Below are positions 26,684 to 33,987 of a stretch of 64,000 bases of DNA, one piece after another (the first letter of the stretch is position 1; each line of letters opens with the position of its first letter). The notes under the pieces were generated by a model. That model did no database searches and had not been told where the DNA came from. It worked only from the letters and a program-made list of their open reading frames with translations. The translations under genes were made by a program, and so were the position numbers. Origin of the DNA: Solimonas_A sp052035235 (GTDB lineage: Bacteria; Pseudomonadota; Gammaproteobacteria; Nevskiales; Nevskiaceae); the NCBI GenBank assembly GCA_052035235.1, contig JBPOHT010000044.1, positions 17,077 to 81,076 of the forward strand. Reading direction: 5' to 3'.

Positions 26684-27694
26684 TCAGGCGGAAGCCTGGG
26701 CACTGGCGGCCAGTTTGAGCACCTCGCCGTAGCCCGGCGGTTCGCTCGCCGCGCCACGCTGCCGCAGCAGGGCATGCAGCTTCGGCAGGCGATAGAAGGG
26801 CACCGAGGCCATGGCGTGGTGCTCCTGGTGGTAGTTCACATGGGCCGGGGCGAAGAACAGGCGCTGCCAGGCCTGCGCCCGTGTCGTGCGCGTGTTCTGG
26901 AACATGTCCACCACCCGCGGCAACATGCCGTGCTCCGCAATCGAGCGGATGCGTACGAAAAGCGGGAACGGCGTGACGTAGGCCAGCACCCAGAGCAGGT
27001 AGAGCCAGGCATGGCCGCTGGCGGCGAGGATGCCCGCGAGCAGCGCATTGGTCAGCAGCATGCCGCCGGCGTTGCGCAGGAAATCCACCGGGTAGTTCCA
27101 CCAGCGACGACCGTCCTGCGGCAGCTTCTGCACGTCGTTGGCCACGGTCCATTTCAGGACACCTGCATCCATCAGGGCCAGGCCCAGCATCAGCTTCAGG
27201 CCGGTGTAGCCGGAGAGGTCCCGCAGCATCTTGCGGCGTAGCGAGGCCGGGGTGATGGGGTAGGACGCATGCAGGGAGATGTCCGGGTCCTCGTCGCTGC
27301 CGGTACGCGTGTGGTGGACGAGGTGATGGGCGCGATACTTGTGCAGGTTCTGCCAGACCGGTCGCGCGCAGAACCAGTCGCCGAAGAAGTCATTCAGCCG
27401 GCGCGTGCGGAACAGCGTGCCGTGGGCCGCCTCGTGCTGGAGGATCGCCAGCGCCAGTTGCCGGCCGGCCAGCAGCGGTAGGGCGATGAGTATCGTCAGT
27501 ACTCCGGGCCACAGCGCCACCATGGCGAAGCTCGCCGCGATCAGGCCCCAGGACAGGACGATGGCCAGCAAGCCACGCGCGTCGGAGCGTGCCGTCAATG
27601 CAGCGATTTCCTCGGGCGATAGCAGCGAGCGCAGGCGCCGCCGCGTGACAGCGGGCAACTCGACAGGTGTGGAGGTAGGGGCGTCGATGGGCAT
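26684..27694 (-). CDS. membrane fatty acid desaturase
   Basis: A 336-residue di-iron membrane enzyme that introduces a double bond (or hydroxyl) into acyl chains. The three His boxes are HEAAH (about 88-92), HKYRAHHLVHH (about 117-127) and a C-terminal HVNYHQEHH, with hydrophobic segments between them. The substrate could be membrane lipids or a carotenoid-like compound. Its promoter region is AT-rich and contains a perfect 16-base palindrome, suggesting dedicated control, perhaps by temperature or fatty acids. Confidence 0.88.
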   Translation of the reverse strand: MPIDAPTSTPVELPAVTRRRLRSLLSPEEIAALTARSDARGLLAIVLSWGLIAASFAMVALWPGVLTILIALPLLAGRQLALAILQHEAAHGTLFRTRRLNDFFGDWFCARPVWQNLHKYRAHHLVHHTRTGSDEDPDISLHASYPITPASLRRKMLRDLSGYTGLKLMLGLALMDAGVLKWTVANDVQKLPQDGRRWWNYPVDFLRNAGGMLLTNALLAGILAASGHAWLYLLWVLAYVTPFPLFVRIRSIAEHGMLPRVVDMFQNTRTTRAQAWQRLFFAPAHVNYHQEHHAMASVPFYRLPKLHALLRQRGAASEPPGYGEVLKLAASAQASA

Positions 27695-27751
27695 GGCGGC
27701 TCCGGACAGAGGTGTAACTTCTCTTACTTGATTGGAATGGATATGTCTCCA

Positions 27752-27767
27752 GTCGTAATATTACGAC
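27752..27767. promoter_or_regulatory. perfect 16-base palindrome upstream of the desaturase
   Basis: GTCGTAATATTACGAC is a perfect palindrome, 58 bases upstream of the desaturase start codon. Position and symmetry fit a homodimeric regulator's operator. The regulator is not identifiable here. Confidence 0.5.
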
Positions 27768-27906
27768 AATTAAAGTTTTATGCAATTTTTAGAAATAAAA
27801 AGACTGGCGCCGTTCAGCGGTCCCAAACGGCATTCCGTCATGCACTCGGGAAGGGAACTAATTGCTTGGGGCAGACTCTGAATGACTCCTCTCCCAAGGA
27901 ACCCTT

Positions 27907-27935
27907 GGCCCGCCTCGTGCGGGCCGCTCTTTTTG
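27907..27935 (+). terminator. rho-independent terminator, no assigned gene
   Basis: GGCCCGC, loop CTCGT, GCGGGCC, then GCTCTTTTTG. It faces the plus strand although no gene ends just before it. Confidence 0.6.
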
Positions 27936-27941
27936 TGCGCT

Positions 27942-27973
27942 CCAAAAAAAGAACCCCGCAGGGAGCGGGGTTT
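27942..27973 (-). terminator. minus-strand terminator of the leftward SDR/membrane gene pair
   Basis: Read on the minus strand: AACCCCGC, loop TCCCT, GCGGGGTT followed by CTTTTTTT. It probably ends transcripts of the leftward genes at 28.2-29.2 kb, about 200 bases after the last stop codon. Confidence 0.6.
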
Positions 27974-28167
27974 GGGGAGAGGGCGGGCCGAGGGCCCGCC
28001 CAGGGAGAAGTCCGCGCCGAGGGCAGGGATGGCTGGACTCTGGCGCGGGATATCCATGGCTTCTGTGGCGGACGTCACAGTCCGGACCGATGTCGAGGTT
28101 TACCTACGCAGTGACGGGCATCCGGCTGGCCGTGAAGCCGTATGCGGGGAATCCACCACACGCCGGG

Positions 28168-28428
28168 TCAGGTCACGATGCTGTCGAAATGTCGCCAGCA
28201 GGCCCAGGCGGCAGCGCTGGCGGGGATCCCGAACAGGAATAGATGCACCAGCAGCTCTTCCCGGAGCGTATAGCCATGGGACAGCCCCACGGCCAGGTTG
28301 GCTGCGCTGGAGGCCAGCCAGAATCCGACGAAGACCAGTGCGACCAACGACCGGCGATTGCCGGGCGCCAGCCAGAGGGCGAGGGCGAGCAGGCCCAGGC
28401 CCGCGAGGATGATCAGCAAGCTGCGCAT
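28168..28428 (-). CDS. small three-helix membrane protein
   Basis: An 86-residue, mostly hydrophobic protein (MRSLLIILAGLGLLALALWL; ALVFVGFWLASSAANLAVGL; HLFLFGIPASAAAWACW), consistent with three membrane segments. It lies 34 bases downstream of the SDR gene on the same strand and is probably co-transcribed. Family and function not recognised. Confidence 0.65.
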   Translation of the reverse strand: MRSLLIILAGLGLLALALWLAPGNRRSLVALVFVGFWLASSAANLAVGLSHGYTLREELLVHLFLFGIPASAAAWACWRHFDSIVT

Positions 28429-28462
28429 CGGGTCTGTTCCTGCATGTATGGGTCCTTCCGTC

Positions 28463-29218
28463 TCAGCGCGTGGTGTAGCCGCCGTTGGCGAAGATCGTCT
28501 GCCCTGTGATCCAGCCGCCGTCGGTGGCGAGGAAGCGCACGATGGGCGCGATGTCCTCGATCTTCGTCAGGCGCCCGCCGATGGCTTGGGACTTGTGATA
28601 ACCGACGCGTTCCGGTGTTTCCTGGCCGTAGAAAAAGGGCGTGTCCATCGGGCCAGGGCCGATGCTGTTGACCGAGATGCCGCGAGCGGCGAATTCCTTG
28701 GCGGCCGCGCGGGTGAAATGCTCGACCGGGGCCTTGCCGCCGGCATAGGTGGAGTAGCCGTCGGTGAACGCCGCCAGGAGCGACGTGACGACGGTGATGA
28801 TGCGCCCGTTATCGTTGAGATGCAGTCCGGCTTCCTTGATGAAGAAGTAGGCAGACTTGGCGTTGACGGCGAGCATTTCGTCGTACTCCGCCTCCGTGGT
28901 TTCGACGATGGGTTTGCGCAATACCTTGCCCACGGTGTTGACGGCGATGTCGATCCCGCCGAAATGCTGCCTTGCAGCCAGGAACAGTTCCGCGCAGGTG
29001 CCGGCACGGGTCAGGTCGCCCTGGAAGGAGAAGGCGTCACCGCCGGCCCTCTGGATCGCAAGGACCGTGGCTTCTGCATCGGCCTGCGCCCCGGCGCTGT
29101 TGTAGTGCACCGCGATGCGGGCTCCCTCGGCGCCCAGGCTGCGGCTGACCAGGCCGCCGAGATTCTTGGCGCCGCCGGCGACCACTACGGATTTTCCCTT
29201 GAGCGTTGCATTCGTCAT
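28463..29218 (-). CDS. short-chain dehydrogenase/reductase
   Basis: A 251-residue NAD(P)-dependent oxidoreductase. It shows a variant cofactor site VAGGAKNLGG in place of TGxxxGxG, then NTVGKVL, catalytic Ser in TSLLAAF, YxxxK in YSTYAGGKAPVEHF, and GPMDTPFFYG. Its promoter is shared with a divergent LysR regulator, the common layout for a regulator that controls its neighbour. The substrate is unknown. Confidence 0.88.
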   Translation of the reverse strand: MTNATLKGKSVVVAGGAKNLGGLVSRSLGAEGARIAVHYNSAGAQADAEATVLAIQRAGGDAFSFQGDLTRAGTCAELFLAARQHFGGIDIAVNTVGKVLRKPIVETTEAEYDEMLAVNAKSAYFFIKEAGLHLNDNGRIITVVTSLLAAFTDGYSTYAGGKAPVEHFTRAAAKEFAARGISVNSIGPGPMDTPFFYGQETPERVGYHKSQAIGGRLTKIEDIAPIVRFLATDGGWITGQTIFANGGYTTR

Positions 29219-29324
29219 GACGGCTGTTCCTTTGGTGGAGTGTCGTCAGGATTTTGAGTGTCCCGCTATTTCTGATAAAGATGCAAAATTCGAAATCATT
29301 GGTCGGGATGCACGAACAAACTCC

Positions 29325-30248
29325 ATGGACCGAATCCAGCAGTTGGAAGCGTTCGTCAGGGTTGCGGAGACTGGCAGCTTCACGCGCGCGGCCGAGCTCC
29401 TGGGCCTGCCGCGGTCCACGGTCTCCACGCTGGTCCAGGCGCTGGAGGCTCGCCTCGGCGTTCGCTTGCTGGATCGCACGACCCGCCGCGTCGCGCTGAC
29501 CGCGGACGGCGAGTCGTACTACGCTCGTGCGGCACGACTGCTGACGGACTTCGAGGAGGCCGAGGCGCCCTTCCTCGAAGAGGAGGCTCCAATCCGGGGG
29601 CGCTTGCGGGTGGATGCTCCTGCGCGCATCGCACGGTTGATATTGGCGCCAGCCTTGCCCGGCTTCTTCGCCCGGCATCCAGAGATCGAACTGGAGCTGG
29701 GCTCCACCGACCGCGCGGTAGACCTGATCCAGGAGGGCGTGGATTGCGTCCTGCGCGTCGGCGGCTCATCCGATCCCTTGCTGATCGTCGAACCGCTGGG
29801 CCTGCTTACGCAGCTCAACTGCGCGAGCCCTGATTATCTGGCCCGGTACGGCGTTCCTCAGAGAATCGAGGATCTCTCAAGCCACTTTGCCGTTCACTAC
29901 GCCTCGCCCGCCACGGGCGCGCTCGACGAGTGGGAGTACGTCGATGCACAGGGCCGGGCTCGCCGCGTCCCCATGCGGGCCCTGGTGACGGTCAACAACG
30001 CCGAGACCTACCTGGCTTGCTGCCTCGCCGACATGGGCCTGATCCAGGTGCCGGCCTATGACGTGCAGCAGGACCTCCTGGCGGGGCGACTGGTGGAAGT
30101 GCTGCCGCAATGGCGCGCGGCTCCGATGCAGATCGCCCTGATGTATCCCCGCCGCCGGCATGGCTCCCGGCGGTTACATGCCTTCATCGACTGGTTGCGA
30201 GAGGTCTTGGTGGAGCCCTTGGGTCTGGGGCGGGACGGCAGGGGGTGA
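29325..30248 (+). CDS. LysR-family transcriptional regulator
   Basis: A 307-residue regulator starting MDRIQQLEAFVRVAETGSFTRAAELLGLPRSTVSTLVQALEARLGVRLLDRTTRRVALT, the classic LysR helix-turn-helix, followed by a CrgA-type effector domain (GRLRVDAPARIARLILAPALPGFFARHPEIELEL). The ATG at 29325 is preferred because everything before it is unlike LysR. It probably regulates the divergent SDR gene; the 106-base interval has AT-rich half-sites but no operator I can define. Confidence 0.9.
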   Translation: MDRIQQLEAFVRVAETGSFTRAAELLGLPRSTVSTLVQALEARLGVRLLDRTTRRVALTADGESYYARAARLLTDFEEAEAPFLEEEAPIRGRLRVDAPARIARLILAPALPGFFARHPEIELELGSTDRAVDLIQEGVDCVLRVGGSSDPLLIVEPLGLLTQLNCASPDYLARYGVPQRIEDLSSHFAVHYASPATGALDEWEYVDAQGRARRVPMRALVTVNNAETYLACCLADMGLIQVPAYDVQQDLLAGRLVEVLPQWRAAPMQIALMYPRRRHGSRRLHAFIDWLREVLVEPLGLGRDGRG

Positions 30249-30305
30249 AGGGGATTCGCTGCAGGAAAGTGTTTGAGTGCAATTCCCCATGGAGGCCCGT
30301 AAACG

Positions 30306-30333
30306 GAAAAAGCCACCTTGCGGTGGCTTTTTT
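30306..30333. terminator. terminator after the LysR gene, resembling the ssrA terminator
   Basis: AAAAAGCCACC, loop TTGC, GGTGGCTTTTTT. The core CCACCTTGCGGTGG is shared with the ssrA terminator 200 bases away, and the same ssrA-end sequence follows both, so it may belong to a duplicated ssrA 3' region. Confidence 0.75.
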
Positions 30334-30339
30334 CTTTGA

Positions 30340-30359
30340 TGGTGGAGGTGAGGGGAATC
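30340..30359. repeat. decayed direct copy of the ssrA 3' end
   Basis: Twenty bases identical to the last twenty of ssrA as written on the plus strand (30537-30556). Beyond that the copy loses the T-loop: GAAC is missing, leaving GGGGAATCCCCT. It is preceded, as ssrA is, by the CCACCTTGCGGTGG terminator core. Confidence 0.7.
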
Positions 30360-30468
30360 CCCTCTGCTTTGCTCCGGGCCGGGGCAGGCCAGAGGCCTGC
30401 CCGCTCCAACGGCGTGGAGCAAAACTGTTTGCTCCACGGCAGCCCCCGTTGGAGCCCCCTGTCCGTAC

Positions 30469-30489
30469 CGGACAGGGATTCGATTCCCC
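30469..30489. repeat. inverted copy of the ssrA T-arm
   Basis: A 21-base segment that matches the tmRNA T-arm region (30549-30569) on the opposite strand at 20 of 21 positions. With the direct copy at 30340 it shows that the ssrA flank has been rearranged, as expected at a used integration site. Confidence 0.65.
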
Positions 30490-30506
30490 GGCGAGGCCTG
30501 CAAATG

Positions 30507-30531
30507 AAAACACCACCTTGCGGTGGTGTTT
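30507..30531 (-). terminator. ssrA terminator
   Basis: On the minus strand: AAACACCACC, loop GCAA, GGTGGTGTTT, followed by a short T-run. It starts six bases after the tmRNA 3' CCA end. Confidence 0.75.
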
Positions 30532-30536
30532 GTTGT

Positions 30537-30890
30537 TGGTGGAGGTGAGGGGAATCGAACCCCTGTCCGTCAGCTTTCCGCCCTTGGATCTACATGCGTA
30601 GCCTTCTCATTGATTTTGGTCTTCGGCTGCCGGAGGGGCACGGAACGCCGTCGCTTATCCCCTTAGTTTTTTAGCAGATCGGCCAAGGGCGGGCTTCACT
30701 GCGAGTTGATGAGAGTCGACATCCGATTCAGGGGCATCAACACCGTCTGGTCGGACGCTCGCCGGGGTTAGGCGGCGAGGGCGTAGTTGGAGTCGTTCGC
30801 AACTAGCTTGGTTGCCACGGGATTTACGAGGACATGACACCTCGGCATGCACTTCGGGTTTCCAACCAGCGTCGAAGCCAGGTCACCCCC
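30537..30890 (-). ncRNA. ssrA: transfer-messenger RNA (tmRNA)
   Basis: Rescues stalled ribosomes together with SmpB. The 354-base RNA begins GGGGGTGACCTGGCTTCGAC and ends with a T-arm (GGGTTCGATTCCC) and CACCTCCACCA; its ends pair as an acceptor stem. The tag reading frame at 30768-30800 (minus strand) encodes ANDSNYALAA followed by a stop, close to the E. coli tag ANDENYALAA. smpB lies 250 bases upstream on the same strand. The one-piece layout and all functional parts are intact. Confidence 0.97.
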
Positions 30891-30901
30891 TGTGAGACTA
30901 C

Positions 30902-30910
30902 ATTGTAGCA
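30902..30910 (-). promoter_or_regulatory. extended -10 promoter element of ssrA
   Basis: On the minus strand TGCTACAAT, an extended -10 element, lies 11 bases before the mature 5' end. A few extra 5' bases would be removed by RNase P. No clear -35 is seen, as is usual for extended -10 promoters. Confidence 0.55.
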
Positions 30911-30990
30911 CTCAGACCGTAGGTGGGGGCGGGGGTTCCCGGATCAAGGGCTGGCGTTGGGGATACGGACGGCTGAGGCCCGCCAGCTCA

Positions 30991-31053
30991 ATGGCACCAA
31001 TCCGGCGGACCAAGCCCGCTTCCTCATGATGCGCTCCTTGTCCCGCTGCCAGT
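30991..31053 (-). repeat. partial copy of the smpB 3' end
   Basis: Sixty-three bases that match 31120-31182 (the last 45 bases of smpB and 18 bases beyond) at 61 positions, 129 bases away in the same orientation. One of the two changes removes the smpB stop codon. The rest of smpB is absent. It is a dead fragment, not a gene. Confidence 0.8.
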
Positions 31054-31137
31054 AGCGACGCGAGCCACGGCGCTCGCGAAGCAGCGCCCCGGCGAAGTCG
31101 GCGCATGGGACTGGCGGGATGGCACCAATCCGGTGGA

Positions 31138-31620
31138 CTAAGCCCGCTTCCTCATGATGCGCTCCTTGTCCCGCTGCCAGTCCCGGTCCTTCAGGTCCGC
31201 GCGTTTGTCATGCTGCTTCTTGCCCTTGGCCAAGCCGATCTGCAGTTTGGCGCGGCCACGGGTCCAGTGCAGGTCCAGGGGGACCAGGGTGTAGCCGGCG
31301 CGCTCGACCTTGCCGATCAGCATGGACAGCTCGCGCTCGTGCATCAGCAGCTTGCGGGTGCGGGTGGAGTCGGCGATCTCGTGGGTGCAGGTGTGCTTGC
31401 CCGGGGTGAAGTGGGCGCCGATCAGCCAGGCTTCGCGGTTCTTCAGGATGACGTAGGCCTCGGTGATCTGCGCACGGCCCTCGCGGAGGCTCTTGACCTC
31501 CCAGCCCTGCAGCATCAGCCCGGCCTCGTAGCTATCCTCGATGAAGTAATCGTGGCGCGCACGGCGGTTTTCCGCGATACGGCGGTCGCCTTCTTTCTTG
31601 TTGTCTTCCTTCTTGCTCAT
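31138..31620 (-). CDS. smpB: SmpB, SsrA-binding protein
   Basis: Binds tmRNA and delivers it to stalled ribosomes. From the ATG at 31620 (MSKKEDNKKEGDRRIAENRR) it is 160 residues with the family motifs ARHDYFIEDSYEAGLMLQGWEVKSLREGR, GAHFTPGKHTCTHEIADSTRTRKLLMH, and the basic tail KGKKQHDKRADLKDRDWQRDKERIMRKRA. An upstream in-frame reading is discarded. It is next to ssrA. Confidence 0.97.
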   Translation of the reverse strand: MSKKEDNKKEGDRRIAENRRARHDYFIEDSYEAGLMLQGWEVKSLREGRAQITEAYVILKNREAWLIGAHFTPGKHTCTHEIADSTRTRKLLMHERELSMLIGKVERAGYTLVPLDLHWTRGRAKLQIGLAKGKKQHDKRADLKDRDWQRDKERIMRKRA

Positions 31621-31752
31621 CGGGGAATTATAGGCGCCGCGGGGCACACGCGTGTCCGGATGCCCTGAATGGGGGCGGGCCGACGACGATCAAGGGGTAA
31701 AAGCCGGCAGGAAGGGCCATGCGGAATGCGTGGTTCCCGCTAGACTATCGGC

Positions 31753-33135
31753 ATGAACATCCGCGAAAGCAGTTACGGCTACTGGGGATCGTCGAGCCGC
31801 TTCCTGTGGGTCGCCGCCGGTGCCACGGTGGGCATCGGCAATGTCGCGCGCCTGCCGTACCTGATGGGCGAGCACGGCGGCGCGGTGTTCCTGGGCTTCT
31901 ACCTGCTGTGCCTGCTGCTGGTCGGCCTGCCGTTGCTGGCCACGGAATGGGTGCTGGGCCGGTGGATGCGCGACGACGTCATCAGTGGCTTCCGCCGCGT
32001 GGTGGACGCGGCGGGTGCCTCGCGCTTCTGGGTGGTGATCGGCTACCTGTCGCTGGCCAGCGCGGTGATGGTGCTGTCCTACTACAGCGTGATCGCCGGC
32101 TGGAGCCTGGCCTATGCCGTGCGCGCGGCCGGTGGCGTATTCGACGGCATCGGCGTGGAGCATGCACGCGAGGCTTTCCTGAGCTTTGCCCAGGATCCGG
32201 AGCGCGCACTCTCGTGGCACACCATCTTCATGGTCACGGCCTGCATCATCGTCACCCACGGTTTCCGGGACGGCATCGAGCGCGCCGCGCTGCGCCTGCT
32301 GCCGACGGCCTTCCTGGTGGCGATCGGCCTGTGCGTCTACTCCCTGCTCACTGGACGCACCGCCGAGGCCCTGCATTTCCTGCTGACGCCGGACTGGCAG
32401 AAATTTGGCTGGCGCGGCGCGCTGGAGGCCCTGCAACAAGCTTTCTTCACCATGGCGCTGGGCATTGGCTCGATGCTGGCCCTGGGCAGCTACCTGCCGG
32501 CACGCGCGCCGCTCAAGCGCCTGGCGCTGGGCGTGGTGCTGATCGATACCGGCTTCAGCCTGCTGGCGGGCCTGGCGATCTTTGCGCTGATCTTCAGCGC
32601 CGGCGTCGAGCCGGCCAGCGGCGTGGCGTTGTTGTTCCAGGCACTGCCGGCGTCATTCCCGCCCGGCGTGGTGGGTATCGTCGTTGCCTTGCTGCTATAC
32701 ACCATGTTGTTCATCGTCACGCTGACGGCCGCCAGCGCGCTGCTGGAAACCACCACGCGCTACCTGATGGACCGCTTCCGCACCACGCGTGTGTTCGCCG
32801 CCACGTCCAGCTCGCTGCTGATCTGGTTCCTGGGGTTGGGCACGTTGCTGTCCTTCGGCGTAATGCAGGACGTGACGCTGATGGGACGCAACTTCTTCGG
32901 CTGGATGCAGTGGCTGACGGCCAACTGGTTCGCGCCGGCCACGGCGCTGCTGATCTGCATCTTCACGGCGCGGATCATGCCGGAGGAGATGGCGCGCTCT
33001 GCCTTCGGCGAACGCGAAGGCTGGCTGTTCAGCCTCTGGCGTGCGCTGCTGCGCTATCCCACGCGCCTGGCGCTGATCATCATCCTCGGCTACTCGGCCG
33101 GCCTGCTGGACTGGATCGCGGAACTCTGGGGCTGA
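31753..33135 (+). CDS. neurotransmitter:sodium symporter (SNF) family transporter
   Basis: A 460-residue, 11-12 helix, sodium-dependent amino-acid-type transporter. The helix-1 motif WVAAGATVGIGNVARLPYLMGEHGGAVFLGFYLLCLLLVGLPLLATEW is the family signature (GxxxGxGNxxRFPYL, with L for F). The expected unwound helix 6 is in LQQAFFTMALGIGSMLALGSY. The substrate is unknown. Its stop overlaps the ratA start (TGATG), so it is coupled to that gene. Confidence 0.9.
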   Translation: MNIRESSYGYWGSSSRFLWVAAGATVGIGNVARLPYLMGEHGGAVFLGFYLLCLLLVGLPLLATEWVLGRWMRDDVISGFRRVVDAAGASRFWVVIGYLSLASAVMVLSYYSVIAGWSLAYAVRAAGGVFDGIGVEHAREAFLSFAQDPERALSWHTIFMVTACIIVTHGFRDGIERAALRLLPTAFLVAIGLCVYSLLTGRTAEALHFLLTPDWQKFGWRGALEALQQAFFTMALGIGSMLALGSYLPARAPLKRLALGVVLIDTGFSLLAGLAIFALIFSAGVEPASGVALLFQALPASFPPGVVGIVVALLLYTMLFIVTLTAASALLETTTRYLMDRFRTTRVFAATSSSLLIWFLGLGTLLSFGVMQDVTLMGRNFFGWMQWLTANWFAPATALLICIFTARIMPEEMARSAFGEREGWLFSLWRALLRYPTRLALIIILGYSAGLLDWIAELWG

Positions 33136-33572
33136 TGGCAACACTGGAACGATCGGCGCTGCTGCGCTTTTCCGCAGCCGCCATGTATGAGCTGGTGGCC
33201 GATATCGAGGCCTATCCCGGCTTCCTGCCCGGCTGTGTTTCGGCTGTGGTGGAACACAACGATGGCGACCGGGTGCGCGCGCGCGTCGGGTTCAACGTCA
33301 AGGGGCTGAAGGACAGCTTCGCCACCGAGAACCGGCTGCAGCCCGGCCGCAGTATCCACATGCGGCTGGTGGATGGGCCGTTCCGCCAACTCGACGGCAC
33401 CTGGGAGTTCCAGGAGCTGGCGGAGGATGCCTGCAAGGTGACGCTGAGGCTGTCGCTGGACTTCGGTAGCCGCATCCTGGAGAGCACGCTGTCGCCCTGG
33501 ATGGATCGCGCGGTCAATGGCCTGATCGAGGCTTTCCGCCGGCGCGCCGAGGCGCTGCATGGCAAGCGCTGA
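33135..33572 (+). CDS. ratA: RatA/coenzyme Q-binding START-domain protein
   Basis: A 145-residue SRPBCC/START-like protein (ALLRFSAAAMYELVADIEAYPGFLPGCVSAVVEHNDGDRVRARVGFNVKGLKDSFATENRL...VDGPFRQLDGTWEF), the bacterial relative of Coq10, called RatA (YfjG) in E. coli, where it was reported to block 70S ribosome formation. A ubiquinone-binding role is also proposed for the family. It overlaps rnfH by 14 bases, the usual pair near smpB. Confidence 0.92.
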   Translation: MATLERSALLRFSAAAMYELVADIEAYPGFLPGCVSAVVEHNDGDRVRARVGFNVKGLKDSFATENRLQPGRSIHMRLVDGPFRQLDGTWEFQELAEDACKVTLRLSLDFGSRILESTLSPWMDRAVNGLIEAFRRRAEALHGKR

Positions 33573-33855
33573 CAACATCCGCGTGGAAGTAGCCTATGCA
33601 CGGCCCGGTGCGCAGACGATCCTGGAGATCGAGGTTCCGGCCGGGGCTACGGCTGCGGAGGCCGTAGTCGCCTCCGGCATTCTGGCGCACTTTCCCGAGA
33701 TTGACCTGCTGCAGGCCCGGCTGGGCTTGTTCTCGCGGCCCGTGGCCCATGACGAGCCGCTGCGCGACGGCGACCGCGTCGAGATCTACCGACCGCTGCA
33801 GGCCGACCCCAAGCAGGTGCGGCGCCAGCGCGCCGCCGCTACGCGGCGCAAGTAG
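33559..33855 (+). CDS. rnfH: RnfH family ubiquitin-like protein
   Basis: A 98-residue beta-grasp protein (IRVEVAYARPGAQTILEIEVPAGATAAEAVVASGILAHFPEIDL...LGLFSRPVAHDEPLRDGDRVEIYRPLQADPKQVRRQRAA), typical of RnfH, which is paired with ratA in many Gammaproteobacteria. Its biochemical role is unclear. The start lies inside the end of ratA. Confidence 0.93.
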   Translation: MASADNIRVEVAYARPGAQTILEIEVPAGATAAEAVVASGILAHFPEIDLLQARLGLFSRPVAHDEPLRDGDRVEIYRPLQADPKQVRRQRAAATRRK

Positions 33856-33904
33856 GATCTTGGATCGTCGTGCTTCGCTCCCGACGGGTAACGATCAGGA
33901 CTGA

Positions 33905-33940
33905 GCATGGACTGGATACCGGCTTTCGCCGGTATGACGC
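33905..33940. repeat. REP-like intergenic palindrome
   Basis: An 8-bp hairpin ATACCGGC-TTTC-GCCGGTAT (33916-33935) in the familiar context whose translation reads MDWIPAFAGMT. Such elements are scattered between genes in many proteobacterial genomes. It lies between the convergent rnfH and DUF1329 genes. Confidence 0.7.
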
Positions 33941-33987
33941 CAAGGATCAGATCGCCGCGCGGAGGTTGGCCGGCACGCGCCTTGGCG

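Larger units (their letters stand above)
27695..28167. other. non-coding interval: operator palindrome and three hairpins
   Basis: No supported gene. The first 100 bases are AT-rich, contain the palindrome at 27752-27767 and are probably the desaturase promoter. Further on are a plus-strand terminator (27907-27935), a minus-strand terminator (27942-27973) and a 9-bp GC hairpin (27981-28001). Two terminators without an obvious gene between them and the promoter region leave room for a short untranslated RNA around 27780-27935, which I cannot establish. Confidence 0.55.

Noticed and set aside
27728..28114. Open frames on both strands in the interval upstream of the desaturase
   Set aside because: They run through two terminators and a GC hairpin, lack ribosome binding sites and have no recognisable domain.
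30469..30489. Possible tRNA on the plus strand (T-arm-like GGGATTCGATTCCCC)
   Set aside because: No acceptor stem, anticodon arm or CCA end can be built around it; it is better explained as an inverted fragment of ssrA.
30110..30601. Long open frames through the ssrA 3' region (ending VEVRGIEPLSVSFPPLDLHA)
   Set aside because: This is the well-known artefact of translating the tmRNA T-arm and flanking hairpins; the RNA gene explains the sequence.
33135..33855. ratA-rnfH as a toxin-antitoxin pair
   Set aside because: RatA/RnfH is a conserved housekeeping pair next to smpB; the proposed toxin-antitoxin relationship is not supported by the sequence here.
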